Assembly: GCA_017562135.1 (NCBI GenBank)
Contig: QEYB01001401.1
Location: forward strand, 124,001-188,000
Length of the DNA: 64,000 bases
Source of the DNA: Dipylidium caninum
Lineage: Eukaryota; Platyhelminthes; Cestoda; Cyclophyllidea; Dipylidiidae
Direction: 5' to 3'
In this document: positions 27,001 to 51,522 of the stretch, piece after piece
Layout: the number at the start of each line of letters is the position of its first letter
Numbering within the stretch: position 1 is the stretch's first letter
Made by a program: the position numbers and the translations under genes
Notes under the pieces: model-generated
The model's database searches: none
The model's input: only the letters and a program-made list of their open reading frames with translations
What the model was told of the DNA's origin: nothing

Positions 27001-28043
27001 GCTTTTTTAATAGCATAAGGAAAATTAGACTGGAGAAGAAAATATAATCTCCGTTGTATCGTTTTTTAAAAAAAAATAAAGTTAGCTTCACTGCCGAAGG
27101 AAGCTGATTTTTCATGGATGTTCTAGAGCAGGTTCCCACATTTTGATGTTAAAAGGTGTGAGAGGCGTTGTAAGCTAATAAAAAGTTTAAGACAGAGCAT
27201 AAACTTCAGAAACCGCAGTATTAGTGATGCAGTAGGTAAAATCACGTGGTTAGATGTTATAAAAGATATTAATGAATAATTCACGAAATGTACCACAATA
27301 GGCGGTGCAAAATGAGAAGGATTAACAATAAAATCCCCTTCTAACTATTTAGTTAATTATCTAAGTGCTGTCCATCAGTAGGTGGAGAAAAAAATAAGGT
27401 CAAACTTGCCTTAATTCCAGCTTACCTGAATCCTCAAGATACTTATGGTTATCGGGATGCATTGACTGAGCCTGGCACGAAGCGTAAATCTTCCGATCAA
27501 ACGGGGCAATTTTGCAAAGCAGCTATGTACAGTTAACGGAAATAAAGAGGAAGAGAACAGGTATACCTTGTGTATACTAAGAAGTAGATCATCCAATGAG
27601 GCAGCTTCCATAAATTCCGCACGTAATGCTTGGAACACTATTCGTGTTCCACCAGCGCGAACAATAGAAAGAAGATTTTTCTCTTCATCTATTGAGATTA
27701 TAAAAATCAACACATTTTGTCTAATTTGCCTGGTCCAGAACATATTTTGCCAAGTAATGAGATCGATTGTACTCGAACGCCCTGAGAAACGTAGACTTGC
27801 AAGATAAATAAAATGTTTGAGATGAAGCTGTCACCGTCATAAAACAAATAATGAAAGGAGGCTACAGACAGAATAATGTGAGAATGTAACATTCTTGCTT
27901 TTGGAGGAAAGGGATCGATTTAACGCAGATAATATCGAAATGATTGAATCATATTTTTCCTCCAGACCAGAAACCGCAGCAGACTCGTTCGCGAACTTTG
28001 CTAATTCATTGATGAGAAAGGGTAAATTATCTGTGGTCTCCAT
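6085..28043 (-). CDS. AGTPBP1: Cytosolic carboxypeptidase 1 (tubulin deglutamylase, M14 family)
   Basis: Zinc carboxypeptidase that trims polyglutamate and C-terminal glutamates from tubulin (family function). Exons in order: 28043-~27866, 27781-27567, 26810-26289, 21501-21355, 21129-20692, probably 20134-20085 and 18618-18534, then 17835-17642, 17570-17391, 16628-16196, 15407-15162, 14588-14417, 13806-13568, 12530-12411, 11771-11496, 8722-8536, 8454-8325, 7519-7317, 6343-6085. Early exons give armadillo-like helices ([37 protein letters not shown]). The CCP N-domain follows ([45 protein letters not shown]). The catalytic domain is intact: zinc ligands in RVHPGES and DLHGHSR, DLNRQW for substrate, catalytic Glu in [11 protein letters not shown]. 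Phases agree for every junction from 17835 onward. Joins between 27567 and 26810 and in the acidic linker (20692-17835) are not fully resolved; small exons may be missing. The C-terminal tail is short compared with vertebrate CCP1. Confidence 0.93.
9060..9510. repeat. GC-rich island inside a CCP1 intron, possible old repeat copy
   Basis: A block visibly richer in G and C than the AT-rich intron around it (8723-11495). It contains an incidental 118-codon open frame on the plus strand (9142-9498), but there are no splice signals or recognisable domain. I see no terminal repeats or target-site duplication. It may be a decayed dispersed element or simply an unusual intronic segment. Confidence 0.3.
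14906..14951. repeat. Two exact tandem copies of a 23-bp unit
   Basis: The unit beginning AACCGCCTCGGTG occurs twice in direct succession with no mismatch, within the CCP1 intron 14589-15161. It is a small minisatellite or recent slippage product. Confidence 0.9.
15568..15624. repeat. Three exact tandem copies of a 19-bp unit
   Basis: The unit CGGTGACTGTTAAATAGTT is repeated three times without mismatch in the CCP1 intron 15408-16195. It is a short minisatellite; no function is apparent. Confidence 0.9.
19008..19034. repeat. (AAC)n microsatellite
   Basis: Run of CAA/AAC trinucleotides in the CCP1 intron between 18618 and 20085. Confidence 0.9.
21502..26288 (-). other. Long intron of the CCP1 gene
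   Basis: 4.8 kb of AT-rich sequence between the armadillo-repeat exons 26810-26289 and 21501-21355. Flanking phases agree (donor AAGTGGA|GTGAGT, acceptor TTCAG|AACACAATG). I found no coding ORF, tRNA-like or repeat element in it. Confidence 0.7.
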
Positions 28044-29180
28044 TTCACAAGTTAGGTTAACTTAGAGAACATGTCTACAAAAAATAATTTTGGCTCCGTA
28101 GTTAATAAAAAGGAGCACGGCGCGACACAATACAAGACAAATTTCCTTACCAAAAACAAGGGTTTTGTCTATTTTAGGTCGTAGAAGATTTAGGGAAAGC
28201 AGAACGACCGCGCTCTATGTAAACGCAGATCGGTCCAATTAAATGATAGCACACTGAGTCTTCGCGGCAGCTAATGGGACGTTCCATTTACGCGCTCCAC
28301 ATATAAGTATTTTTGGACACTTAAAAGCATACTCCTTGAAAAGACGCACTAAACTACAGGCTAAGTATTAGTGATGGTAATCCTATATACCGCTTATTCC
28401 GTGCGTTCTGTACGCGCGCAAATATTATTACGAAATTTTTTATCTCTTTTAAAACAACCGCTGCGCTTTTTTCTAGTGAGCAATGAATCTTACATCGTAA
28501 ATAAGCTCAAAATGGCAATTAAAAAATTGGCCATTGTCGATTGAGTCTGACAACCTTTGACTATGAATACAGTCCAACTTGATTTACTGCTTTATTTCCA
28601 TTTGGTTTCATTCGTACCCGCTATGTGTTATTGTTGCCAATGGTAATACTTACACCTTGAAATTTGATACTACTAGGCCTTATTCTAAATAAAACCTAGC
28701 CCTTTTCATTATAGCAACTTAATGCGACTGAACATACTCAGCTTCGACGCCTCGCCGAATACTTAAAGCTGGTCACTTTTCATGCGATAAGTGTCAGAAC
28801 ATCGTTCACATGGGAAACCGCACGCACATGCACTGTGAATGCTCTACCTGCGCAGATAAATCTCAACCCGGCTCTTGCGTTTGGCTAATGGTCATATTAT
28901 CATCTCCTGCATTATTACGGCATCGTCTTGCACAGGTTTTGCTTTCCACAACTTGCATTTGCTCGGAAAAACTGCTCGCAAGTGAGCTCTCTATATGGTT
29001 ATACATCGTATTTTTTGTTCTCCTTCGGCCTACAATGCAATGATTTAATATTGTCGCGTTTCTTTCCTGTCCATACAATATATTGCGGCAGTAGCCTGAG
29101 TAGTTGAGCAACCACCTCTCGAACCAAAAATAACAACACTCAGGGTAATCTGTTTTATTCCGTGACAGGCTATTACAAAT

Positions 29181-29209
29181 AACAATAATAATAATAATAA
29201 TAATAATAA
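29181..29209. repeat. (AAT)n microsatellite
   Basis: Uninterrupted ATA/AAT trinucleotide run downstream of the DYRK stop codon. Confidence 0.9.
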
Positions 29210-29698
29210 GAGTGGTATAAATATAAACAGCATAAGATAGGTAGGAGGAAAGTGTTGGGAAAATGGGACGAGAGAGGCGGATGGATTGGACATCAACCTT
29301 AGACTTTTTGGGATCGAAGTTCTCTCAATTTCGTGTCTGTCTGCTTGAACCATTCCAAGCTGTATATTATAAAATGAAAATGAGGCACCACCTTAAATGG
29401 ACGGAGCAAATTTGGAGAGCCAGATCACGGAGGCAATGACAAACAAATTGCCACCTAGATTTTGTATCATTACAGACCAAAGTGAAATAAATTTCTAATT
29501 ACCACAAGTCTTTTTTATCATGTACACTGATTTTGCTTAACTCTTTCTCGTCTCTTCCCCTGCTTGTAAGCAAATGTGGGCTTTAGGCGTTTAGTCCGCC
29601 AGCCGAGAAACCTTTTTCTCCCGTTCGACGTGGGGCCTGGTTAGTAGTTAGAAAAGAGGAAAAAGGGAATCCTATCCAACTGAAGGCAGTAAAGTATT

Positions 29699-29704
29699 TT
29701 TATT
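29699..29704 (-). terminator. Candidate poly(A) signal of the DYRK gene
   Basis: AATAAA on the minus strand, about 220 bases past the inferred stop at 29926. Position and orientation fit the kinase transcript; there is no direct proof of use. Confidence 0.4.
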
Positions 29705-29925
29705 GCTGTAGAATGAGCAAGTACTGCTTGATGTCTCAAACTCTCTCAATTGCCTTGGAAGGCGCATGACGAAGAGACACTGACGACAGTTGAAGGCAGG
29801 AGAGTCAAATGCATCTGGTGAGATTCGAGTGCGGGGCTCTCAGCCTATTAAACACTCAATACGGCGACACTTTAGTTTAATCTTGGCTTTTCTTGACCCA
29901 ATCACCAAGTCTAATTGTCGCATCT

Positions 29926-42237
<12,312 letters not shown>

Positions 42238-44880
42238 GGAGATTATCACCGGGTAATTGAGTGTTTATGAAGTGCTCCTTAAATTGTTTTCTCTTTCACT
42301 CGCTCTCCTTCTCTCTCTTTCTCTCGCTCGCTCTCTCTTTCTGTGCGTGCCGGTGATTTTGCATTCGCCAATGAGAGCGCAGGTGTGTTTGTGCTCGCGA
42401 CTGACCAATCAGAGAGGCTGCGACGGAGTCAGGATTGACGTGAGTCCTCCTCCTTTGAACACTGCCTTCCATGGGAACCAACTTGCCGTGGGTAAACGGA
42501 TTTGTCACGGTAATGTAGTGGATAAACGCTAAAACTCCCACGAACTGGCTAAAGCCTCCCCTTTGACTGGTTGTCATGCGGTGCTAAGACAAGTTGTGTG
42601 CTTCCTTTTCACTTCCACTAACTAAAATTCCAGCTCATTTTCTTGGGAAGGGAATAGTAAAAGGGATGACAGGAGAAATTTCACCGACAAGTGACACTTG
42701 TCGCCGCCTTTTCGCTCCCGCATCGCTGTGCGCCGAGTTGATAGGAAAAACATCCTTTTATCACTTGGTGGCATGTTACATTCTCGCCAAGTCAACTCCT
42801 CTGCAGTGGAGAGGAACAACAGGAAGGCTGGAAGTCACACCAAAGTGGCCTGCTTGACTGAAAATGAAGACGAACTAGCGTAGCGGTGAGACTCCGAAGG
42901 CGAAGAAATCGTCGTCGTGCGAACGAGGAGGCTCGGGACGTGGGGAGGGTGAGAACGGGTCCTCAGCTCCTCGTCTCAGGCTTTGACAAGAGAGTTTCTC
43001 CTCCCCGTGGCGCAAATCCCTTGTCTGTCGTGCAACAGTGAGGCTTTTTTTCTGTACTTCTGCTCTTCCCGATTCCACTGTCTCATGATTGACCACTCAA
43101 CCTTTTTTTATTTATAGCCACGTGAAAGAAAAACCCGGTGCATGCATTGAAGTGTCGGTGAGGTGACACACCTTAGACTGTGAAATCGAAATTTCCACCG
43201 GCGTGGAGAGCAGCGTGTGAAGGCATGAGGCGCCAGATTTAGTCGCCACAGTCAAATTTAACCAGGCTTTGGTTGATGAGCCTTAGCGAGGACGCTCCGC
43301 GGTGCAGCTTCTCGCGAATTCGAGGGATAAAATACTTGACGGATGCGTCGGTAAACAAGTGTGTCCATTGAAGCGCTGTTAAGGCAGCTCAAAGTCACTG
43401 GGAGTGGTGAGAATGGGAACATCTTTGTGGCTCCCTTTTTGCCTTTTCGTAGAGTCTCTCAGCGCCAATCTCCACGGCCGAACGGACTGCCTTTCAGTGT
43501 CAACTCGCCCTGTAAAATCCGCCTTGATGACACACGAACTCCATGTGTCAAGAAATGCCTTTCTTCGACCAAATTTTTTACTATTCATGCGGGAGGCTGA
43601 AGGGGAGCAGCCATTCCACAGGGCATTTCTGCGTCCCAGGCGCGATGTCATTCATGATGAGACAACCAGTCTGTTTAGATAGTCTCCTGAGCCGATGCCT
43701 CCCTTGAATTTAGTCGATGCGATGGGAGAACACCCGAGTGAATACTACAGAGGCTGATGCAACATTTCTTCCCTACTTTCGCGACTTCTGGCAACCCGTC
43801 AGCATGTCATCACGTTTTTCCACTCTTCGTAAACGGATTTAATGGCATAATATACACGTCACCGGCAGCAGTTTAAATTCGCTCAGCGGGAATCTACTCA
43901 GCACCCACTCAAGGAAGAAAGAAGAGCTTTTAACGTGCTTCTTTAGTTGGCGTATAAGAGTCTCTCAGCTTTTCAGTCGCTCGCTACAACACCTGTTTTC
44001 TTAAACAGGTGAAAAATAATGAAATACTGGTAAACTCTGATGTTAGTTTTCTTGTTCTAGCACCCGTTGATCAAACGCAGAAGGTGGCACAGTTCGCGTC
44101 TTCATCGGATAGTGTGAATCGCACCACACTCACGCCTCATTTTTGCCAAACGTTACTCCAACACCAACGCCAAAATTTGTGTTGACCACAGTGATGGAAG
44201 GTTTGAGTACAGAGGGACTTGTGTAAATAACTAAGCCAACCTTTTGTGTGTTCCTTTGGACTTCAATTTTGTTACGTTTACCCTAACTTACATTTCATGC
44301 GAGGCAGCCACTTTCCTTGCTACTTATGAGCGGTTAGTAGTATAAGTCAGCCTAAGTGAAGAGCGCTTTAGAACTCACAACAAGACGCCAGGGGACAACA
44401 AAACCACTGCTGCGTTACCCGACCTATCGTTTGTCCGCCCGCCCGAACAAATTTCAACATTTACTCCGCTTTATCGCATAACAATCTGATACACGCACAC
44501 AGACATCAGCCCATCCATCTCTGATTCCACCCTGAAGTCGCGTCCACTCACCTCTCGATGCCTACCTTCCCAAGAACTTCTTCACCCTCGCACCCATTCG
44601 ACAACTCTGCACCACAAGAAGCTTTCGACGGACTTTAAGATCAGCAAATTGTCCATCGCCTCTCTGAATGGCAGCCCTCCGCCTACTGTTCACTAATTCA
44701 GCGGCAAAACCCCTCATTCTTATGAAAAAATTAGATATTTTCCTTGTAATTCGAAATTGCGTGAGAGGAGGGTGTTGATGTTTGCCGCGTGCGAGTGTGT
44801 ACAGGACAGAGAGACAGAGGGGAGGAGTGGGGGTGGGGGGGGGAGCGAGAAGGGAGAGGATTGTTCAACCGAGGGGTAAC
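42238..44880. other. Intergenic interval with a hairpin
   Basis: Lies upstream of DYRK and downstream of the methyltransferase-like gene. It holds CT-rich sequence (42290-42350), a TATA-like site near 43954 and a perfect hairpin (43990-44011). A minus frame at 42875-43096 has no splice context and was not called. Confidence 0.5.
43990..44011. promoter_or_regulatory. Perfect 9-bp hairpin
   Basis: CACCTGTTT and AAACAGGTG are exact inverted copies around a TCTT loop. A TATA-like TATAAG lies about 35 bases upstream on the plus strand. This could be the 3' end of a small transcript or a palindromic protein site (it contains the E-box CACCTG/CAGGTG). No gene is assigned. Confidence 0.4.
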
Positions 44881-47800
44881 TCATTCTTGGGCCTCATCGT
44901 CTCCAGCACTCGTCGGAGAATTGGGAAGTCCCGCGAAGTGGTAGTAAACAGTTGTCTTCTCCGAGAGTCGAAAATCGGAGAAACCCGCGGCACCGAAATT
45001 CGTCACCACCATCTGAGATTAGCGAAAGGAAAATGAGAAAGAGTAGGGACTCAGCGGACCGACAAAGTCCCCACTCACCATTTGTCAGGTCACAAAACGT
45101 CAATGACCTCACCAACTCACAAGTAGCAATCCGCCTCGTGTTTACCCGCTTTCAGGCATTTTATCCGACTTAACTAACCGCTCGATCCGCTTCTCGTTTA
45201 TGCTAATCGTGCGTCCCCAAGCCGACCGTGCATTCATTGACCATTAAAAGGCAGCAGTCCACAACCTCCGACATGGATTTAACTGCGCCCGTTCTCCCTT
45301 CGAAGCTGTCAATACGGCAATTAAACTCAGCATCTGTCAGTGCTTGTCTCGGTGGTCGCAGCCAACGCCAACCGGAGAGACGAGGAGCGTTAATCGTCGC
45401 AATGTGCCTCGTGCTCTCCGCCGGAGACGCAGCATACGAACAAATTTGTGACTTGTTCAACCGCCCCTCCACACACCGAGTCGACCATTCATCCACACAC
45501 ACACACCCCACCGCAGAGTCGAATACACCAGTTGTTTTTTTCTGTAAGGCCATCAGCCATCCATTTAAAAAATAAACATTCACATCCACAATTAAACTGC
45601 TTGTCATGCGGCGAAAGTGTGGAGTGAACTTTCAGTGGCATGTGCAATATCCACTCACATCCTTCATCCCATCCAAGACGAGGATGAACCTGTAACGCTG
45701 CTGGAGCAGCGGCCAAATGGCCTTATCCATCAGCGTTGTGTTGGAAAAACTGAAAACCATCATGTCGGCATCCGGCAGACATGCAACATCGTCCCGTTTG
45801 CCAAATCGCCAGGACTTGAACCACACAGAAATGTTGTGCACCATGGACCAGTAGCGATCAAACGCACTGAGGAAGGACGACCAGCCCTCGCTCTGGTCAA
45901 TGGCGTAGTAGACCAGGCGGTTGGTGAAGCCTCGGCAACGGGCGAATGACAAAAACGCGGCGATGTCTGAGCCCGGACCGACACCGACGCTGATTACTCG
46001 GTGCACGTGGTCCCGAAGGTAGACCTCGAGCTCGGGATGCTCTGGAATGATGCGGTCAACAAGTGCCTGCAAAAGGTTGAGAAAGAGGAGACTCACAGTC
46101 CGACTTTGCTGGGGACAGAGTGATCAACTGAGGTACGTGGAACGCTGAGACGGTACAAAAGAAATCCAAAAGAGAGAAATGGATCTGAGGAAACTGGAGA
46201 GACGGTCAGGTGATGGGAGTGTGGAAAAAGACACGAGGAGACCGCTTGGGTGGTTGAAGGCGCAGACAAGGTGCATCTGACCATAGGAGGTGGAAGAAGC
46301 TGCTAGTCGGAAAAGAGTCCGACGAAAAAAAACACATCAAGTGAATGCTTTAAGCAGCAGGGCTTCAACCTCCTTCTCATCTAAGCCTGTCGTCGTTTGT
46401 AATAATATGTAAAAGATTCCTCACAAGTGAAAACGTCCAAACGACTAAAAGCAGACACATCTCGGCGAGTGGAGAAAACTATCACTCCTTGGAAGGTAGG
46501 GAGAGTAAATGGCCGGTGTAAACCACACCGATTAAGTGATTTACTTCCGAATAATTAAAGCACTCATGATTGTTTTAAAGTTCAGTCTAAATACGACTAA
46601 GTCCCGAAAAAGTGTGAAGGCCTTTCAGACATACACTCGGGGGGAGGGTTGCGTGGGTCGACTTCGACACAGAGTAAGAGAAGGTGATGAGCAAACAAAC
46701 AAGCAGGACCCGGTGAGTCACAAAGGCGAGAATGTGCAGAGCATCTGTAAGCAGTCATTGCACACACACACACACACACACACCTGATTCATACAGGATA
46801 ATTAACAATGCAAGGTCAGGATTGAATACATACTTGATTTGGCTGTCAAAGAGGGGGAGTAAGACAAGTACGTGGAGGCTTGGCAGTGGGGAGAAGGTCC
46901 ATTTAAGTGGGGCAAAAATTTTTGAGGCATGGAAAGGGGAGGAGACAATAGCGGAGAGGGAGAGGACAAGAAGCACACACACGTTGCAAAGGAGAGACAA
47001 GCCTATGGAGGGAAAGAGTGATTTGCGAAGTGCGTAGCCTCTTAAACATCCCAAAATATAAGTAAAGAACAAGAACCAATTCAGGGGCAAGTGGTTTCAT
47101 GGAAGATGTGAGGTTAGGATGGCTAAAGAATTCATTTAAGAAAGCGCTGTGCGTTCAAGCCCAAAAGAACACCAAGTCTTGCCGATGTGCTGAAGAAGTT
47201 AGAACGACAGGATTCACTCATGTGCTCAGTAGAGGCAACAGAGGGAGGCTTCCGTTGACAGTGTTATAATCAGGTCAAGAAGAGATGATAGACTGTCGGC
47301 GACACACACACAAATTCCGCCTACGACTGACATATTCACAGGTCAATGGTGACACGAAGCCGACTATTCCGAGTCGGTGGTTGAGGCACTGAAAAACATT
47401 TCGCGCTCTTGAACCACCAATCTACCGTGAGTTTTACGAAGCGATACCACCCTTGTTACGAAAATACATCGTCTTTAGGTCCGGCTTCCAACCACGCTTG
47501 TCGCTGTGCTACATCCACTATGGGTAGGCAAAGTCAAAGAATGTCCGGCTTGTTAGAAATATCATGGTATGACAAGAGCGCCACACATAAAAATAGAAGG
47601 GGACACCTCAGTCTATTAAACGCCTCAGCCAATGGAATTGGAGAGACTGGAAATGAAGATACTAACTGGAAAAGCAGAGGCGTGCCACACAAGAACGTCC
47701 CAAAACAGTTCAAAATTCGGGAATTTGAAAAAAGGAGGAGGAGATTGGGAGTCAGACATAATGAACGGGGATCATTTAATTCTTAAGGACAAATAAAATA

Positions 47801-49763
47801 ATGGAATCCGATTAATAAAGAACAGTAAAACCAAAGAAACCTAATAACTCCTTGGTACCAATGAAAAAAATGAGAAATATTAATTGTTTGTAATTTAAAT
47901 GGGTAAATAGGAAGTATGTGGTGGGCGTTTAACGCGTTTACAGGTAGAAGATTTAAAATACGAAGGGAATACAAAACTACAGAGGTTAGTTTAGACTATG
48001 CGTTACAGGGGTCAAGGCCAGGTGTATAAGTACGCAATCCAAGGTATATATCACAAAAGGGGAATAAAAATAAAGCAGTAAAATGTGGAAACGTAAAAAG
48101 TATGAAATGTCATGATGAGGTGTAATAAATTTTTGCGTATTCTACACTTTTTTAGCATTAAAAGGTGATAGCAAAACTAATGTTCACAAATATATGGTTT
48201 AATTAAATTTGCAGTCCAAATCTGATAATTACCAATCTTTACTGTAAATATTGTTGCGATTATGGATCTGAAATAAAAATTAGAGTGAAACAAATTAGAA
48301 TAAACGGAGACAGACGTGTGTCGGCACTTGTTTACAATATTTCGGAAAAACACTGTCCTGATTACAAATGAGCGACCAAAAATATTCACAAAATAGAAAA
48401 TATTAGGTGTGAGACAAATTTGACAAAAAAGAAATTAAGAGACTTAGCCCTTTACTTAACTGATGTCAAGCGTAAAACAATTTTAAGGTCAAGTTAATGA
48501 ACACTCAAGCCTCTAATTCCACGGGGTAAAGGAAAGTAAGCAGCAGAGGCCCATATTCAGGATTATAAAAGAAAGGATTTGAAATAAACGAGGCAAAGTG
48601 GGGGAGCATAGCCCGATTATACCACAAATCAGCTATTACGAGTGTGATAAAAGGCTCAAAAGTAAAAAGAAAGCCCGATCAGAGCCTAGGTGGTAATGGA
48701 AACTACAAATTATTCTGTTAACACACCTTTTCTGACGAGAAAAGGCGCAAAAGCGACAGCAGATTTCCCCAACGTCAGCATTATGTCACAATTCTATAGG
48801 TTGATGGCAAGCCATAAGAAACATTGAATATACAAGCAGTGTGCTACAGAAGAATCTGCGAAATTTATACAAAGTCATGATAAGGATGAGGAAGTAAAGT
48901 GGTTCGGAACAAACACGACTAGGCATACAAATCTCCTTAAAATTAACAAACAATATAGTTTAAATGAGACAGTAAAAGTTTGTATATATAGTCAAATAAA
49001 AAGGAAGTGAATGAAATCATGGCACAAATCATGAGAACTAAAAATCACAAAATCTCAAAGACGTCATAACGTATTATACGTAATAATAATTCACCAAAAA
49101 AGTTAACTTCATGATGGTGAATAAAAAGATTCAAGTAACTACTAATTAAACTAAATGGATTAGACCTCAAAAGAATTATTAACATTATCAAAAGATAGTG
49201 ATACAGAGCGTAAAAACTTGAGAAAGCAAGAAGGAAATCAGAGAGAATCTAACACCGGTCGGAAACAAACTAAACGCGTACGTATAGAAAATAATAACGA
49301 GCGAAACACGCAAAAGTACCTGCAGAAAACTTGTAGCGCTACCAAGAAACCGGTACTTCGTGTATATTGCGCGGAAAATAGGGTTGTCATAATAAGCCAG
49401 AAGACACTCCTTTCTCCTAACCTTACCTAAATCGGTCAAGAAACACGAGTTAAACAAGAGTAAAAGCATAAAAGTTGTAAAATAGAAAGACTTACACCAC
49501 TCTGTATAGAGCCGATCGCCCCTATGATTGTGGTCTGTTGATAGGATGGTGTGGACCTGTTTTCCAATCGGTTCATAGAGATCGGTAAGTAGGCGCACTT
49601 CACGTATAAATTTCAGCTTTCGTTGCGCACATGTCTCCCAAGCCTGACGGGCGTCTTCATCTTGCGCATCTTCTAGCTTCTTTTTAGCCAGAAATTCCTC
49701 CCACCATGCCTCTAACTCTGGATCCGAGGCATTGGGTGGGATCGCACCGACTCCCGAACTCAT
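44881..49763 (-). CDS. Unrecognised protein with Rossmann/methyltransferase-like segment
   Basis: Three exons are supported: 49763-49496, 46066-45659 and 45012-44881. The first starts MSSGVGAIPP and is helical and acidic (WWEEFLAKKKLEDAQDEDA), ending in phase 1 at a strong GTAAGT donor. The second carries VISVGVGPGSDIAAFL, then YAIDQSEGW and YRFILVLDG. A glycine-rich loop after a beta strand followed by an acidic strand end is the pattern of class I SAM methyltransferases. The third, MVVTNFGAAGFSDFRLSEK onward, joins in phase 0 and stops at 44881. The first and second exons do not match in phase, so one or more exons in the 3.4 kb between 46067 and 49495 are missing from this model. I do not recognise the family; a catalytic role is inferred only from the loop pattern. 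Confidence 0.65.
46761..46783. repeat. (CA)n microsatellite
   Basis: Dinucleotide run in the long intron of the methyltransferase-like gene. Confidence 0.9.
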
Positions 49764-51234
49764 AGGGAACCTTTGATTTAACAAAGGTGTCCGACCTGGG
49801 CAAACGACTAATTTTGTTCAATCTAAAAAACGTGCAATAGATATTTCCGCAGAAATCGGACATACACTCGCTCGAAATACACCCGAAGAGGCCGAAAGTA
49901 CAAAAGTAGGCGTCTTCAGAAGTGGGGTCTATCGCTTAATGCGTTTAAACAGCAGGCAAGAATTTTTGCAGGGCGTACTATCAAAGTGTGCAATACATAA
50001 CATGTTATTTAGCCTCATAATTCTTTATATGCGCACAATTAACCCTTACTCTTTTTGGGAAAGCAACAATTTCGGCGCTCAGAAATGAAAATGGAAAAGG
50101 GAAAACCTTCGCTTATTTGAAATGTTTATTACTTTGTTAGACACTAAATACCTTTGCTTTCAATAGTGCAAAATTGCCAGAACGTATAATTTTACTCATT
50201 CTCCAACGGGTCTATTCGCAAACAAACGTATAATATGCCCTCATCCTGGTGTACCTCCTAAACTGCACTTGCGCACAATACGCTTAAGAAGCGCCGTATC
50301 CATTCACCGCTCATGCAAAAACTGCGATTTGGGGCTCACACAAATTGAAAATCATGATGTTATGGGATACCTATTACGATATGAATTAATCATTTGAATA
50401 TTATGCTTTGAGTGTCCCGAGAATGTACACTACTCGAGTTCACAACTTTGTTTTTCCATGTAGGCAGGCACGATATTATCAATTCCCTTTTAACATCTTC
50501 TTTATATGGTTAAAATACTACTTCACCTATCATACTAAAAAAGTCTAATCTGAATCGCATATTGTGTCACCCATTACTTTAAACTTGTCTGCCCTTAAAT
50601 TTTAAATAACCTACCAAACTTCCCTACATTTTGCCATAAGTGACTTCCTTTAATTGGGCATCATTTATGGTTCATATACTGCATTGCAATCAAGGGCTGT
50701 TTATGAGCTTTTTTCTGCGTAAACTTTAATTCCTTTCCCCTTGGGTGCCGAGATTAAGCAGCTCTCAGATCGAAATCGTCTGAGTGCTAAGAAAAGCCGC
50801 CGTGAGACGATTGAAAAAGTAAAGGGATTTTCTAGCTTTCCTCGCCGTCAGATAACAAAGAGGTGGACTTCTTTCATATTTCTTTCTAAAATATAAAAAA
50901 ATAACTCCACAATCATTTTTGTATTGACTCATCAAAATCACCGCCTACTATCACCAATCAACGCAATCATGTAATTGGTGAGTGACTTTTTGTCATTTGT
51001 CACAGTCACTGGTGCACTTTGTTCTTCCGAGTGCTAATCACGTAATTGTCGAGGGCAAAATCTTTTGTTTGAGCACCTACTTCGAATCTACTTCTGCACC
51101 CTCTGTGATGGCAATCACAGAAGGTGAAAATGTACGGAAAAAATCCTTAAAAGCACCCACTGGCATGCCTGGCGTGTATCCTTTCCTGTGTTGTCGTCTT
51201 CGACGTCGCCTATGATTGCTGTGCTCTCCTTTAA
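49764..51234. other. AT-rich intergenic interval
   Basis: Upstream of the minus-strand methyltransferase-like gene and of the plus-strand promoter at 51235. It holds an imperfect hairpin (51097-51126) and an 8-bp inverted pair TCACCAAT/ATTGGTGA (50951-50981). No coding frame or RNA gene was recognised. Confidence 0.5.
51097..51126. promoter_or_regulatory. Near-perfect 13-bp hairpin
   Basis: CACCCTCTGTGAT and ATCACAGAAGGTG pair with one mismatch around a GGCA loop, about 110-140 bases upstream of the CCAAT/TATA promoter that follows. It may be a palindromic factor site or a structured RNA. Confidence 0.4.
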
Positions 51235-51270
51235 CCAATCTGGAGCGCACAATCGGGGTGCCTATAAATG
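51235..51270 (+). promoter_or_regulatory. CCAAT box plus TATA box
   Basis: CCAAT at 51235-51239 and TATAAATG at 51263-51270, with a small open first exon about 60 bases downstream. The order and spacing are those of a focused RNA polymerase II promoter. A second, similar arrangement lies at 54327-54374. Confidence 0.45.
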
Positions 51271-51327
51271 AGATGCACCACATTGCCACAATGTGTTCTC
51301 TTCACCCAACATCACCATCCGTGGAAT

Positions 51328-51482
51328 ATGCCACAAGGGAGTCGGGGAGCCATTCTTAGGAAGCGGCTCAAGTCGCAGTTGGACTTCGACAAGAAACATC
51401 GTCATCGTACATCGCGTTTCGTGCGACAACTCACAAAACTTGAATTTCCACATTTCAACAAGAAGCAACCCGACATGATGAG
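51328..51482 (+). CDS. Candidate first exon of a small basic protein, copy 1
   Basis: Starts MPQGSRGAILRKRLK and runs 51 codons, very rich in Lys, Arg and His, to a possible donor ATGAG|GTGCGT in phase 2. It lies just behind a CCAAT/TATA promoter. The segment RTSRFVRQLTKLEF resembles RTSVQRRLTALEEF in the candidate at 54461, which also ends in a split AG|N arginine codon. The downstream exon was not found. The donor is only moderate, so this may be an unspliced small ORF or a false call. Confidence 0.35.
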
Positions 51483-51522
51483 GTGCGTCCCGTATTTGCG
51501 TTTATTCGCGATTAGCTCGGTT

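Larger units (their letters stand above)
28044..29925. other. Intergenic interval between DYRK and CCP1
   Basis: Holds the DYRK 3' UTR at its right side and presumably the CCP1 promoter at its left. It contains an (AAT)n microsatellite and several short frames without splice context. No RNA gene was recognised. Confidence 0.6.

Noticed and set aside
28810..29043. 77-codon plus-strand frame with hydrophobic stretch
   Set aside because: No promoter, splice or family evidence; it is intergenic and low in coding character.
45203..45607. 134-codon minus-strand frame as an exon of the methyltransferase-like gene
   Set aside because: The splice from 45659 to 45012 closes in phase and gives a sensible C-terminus, placing this frame in an intron.
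47409..47786. 125-codon plus-strand frame
   Set aside because: It lies inside the long intron of the minus-strand gene, with no homology I recognise and no splice signals.
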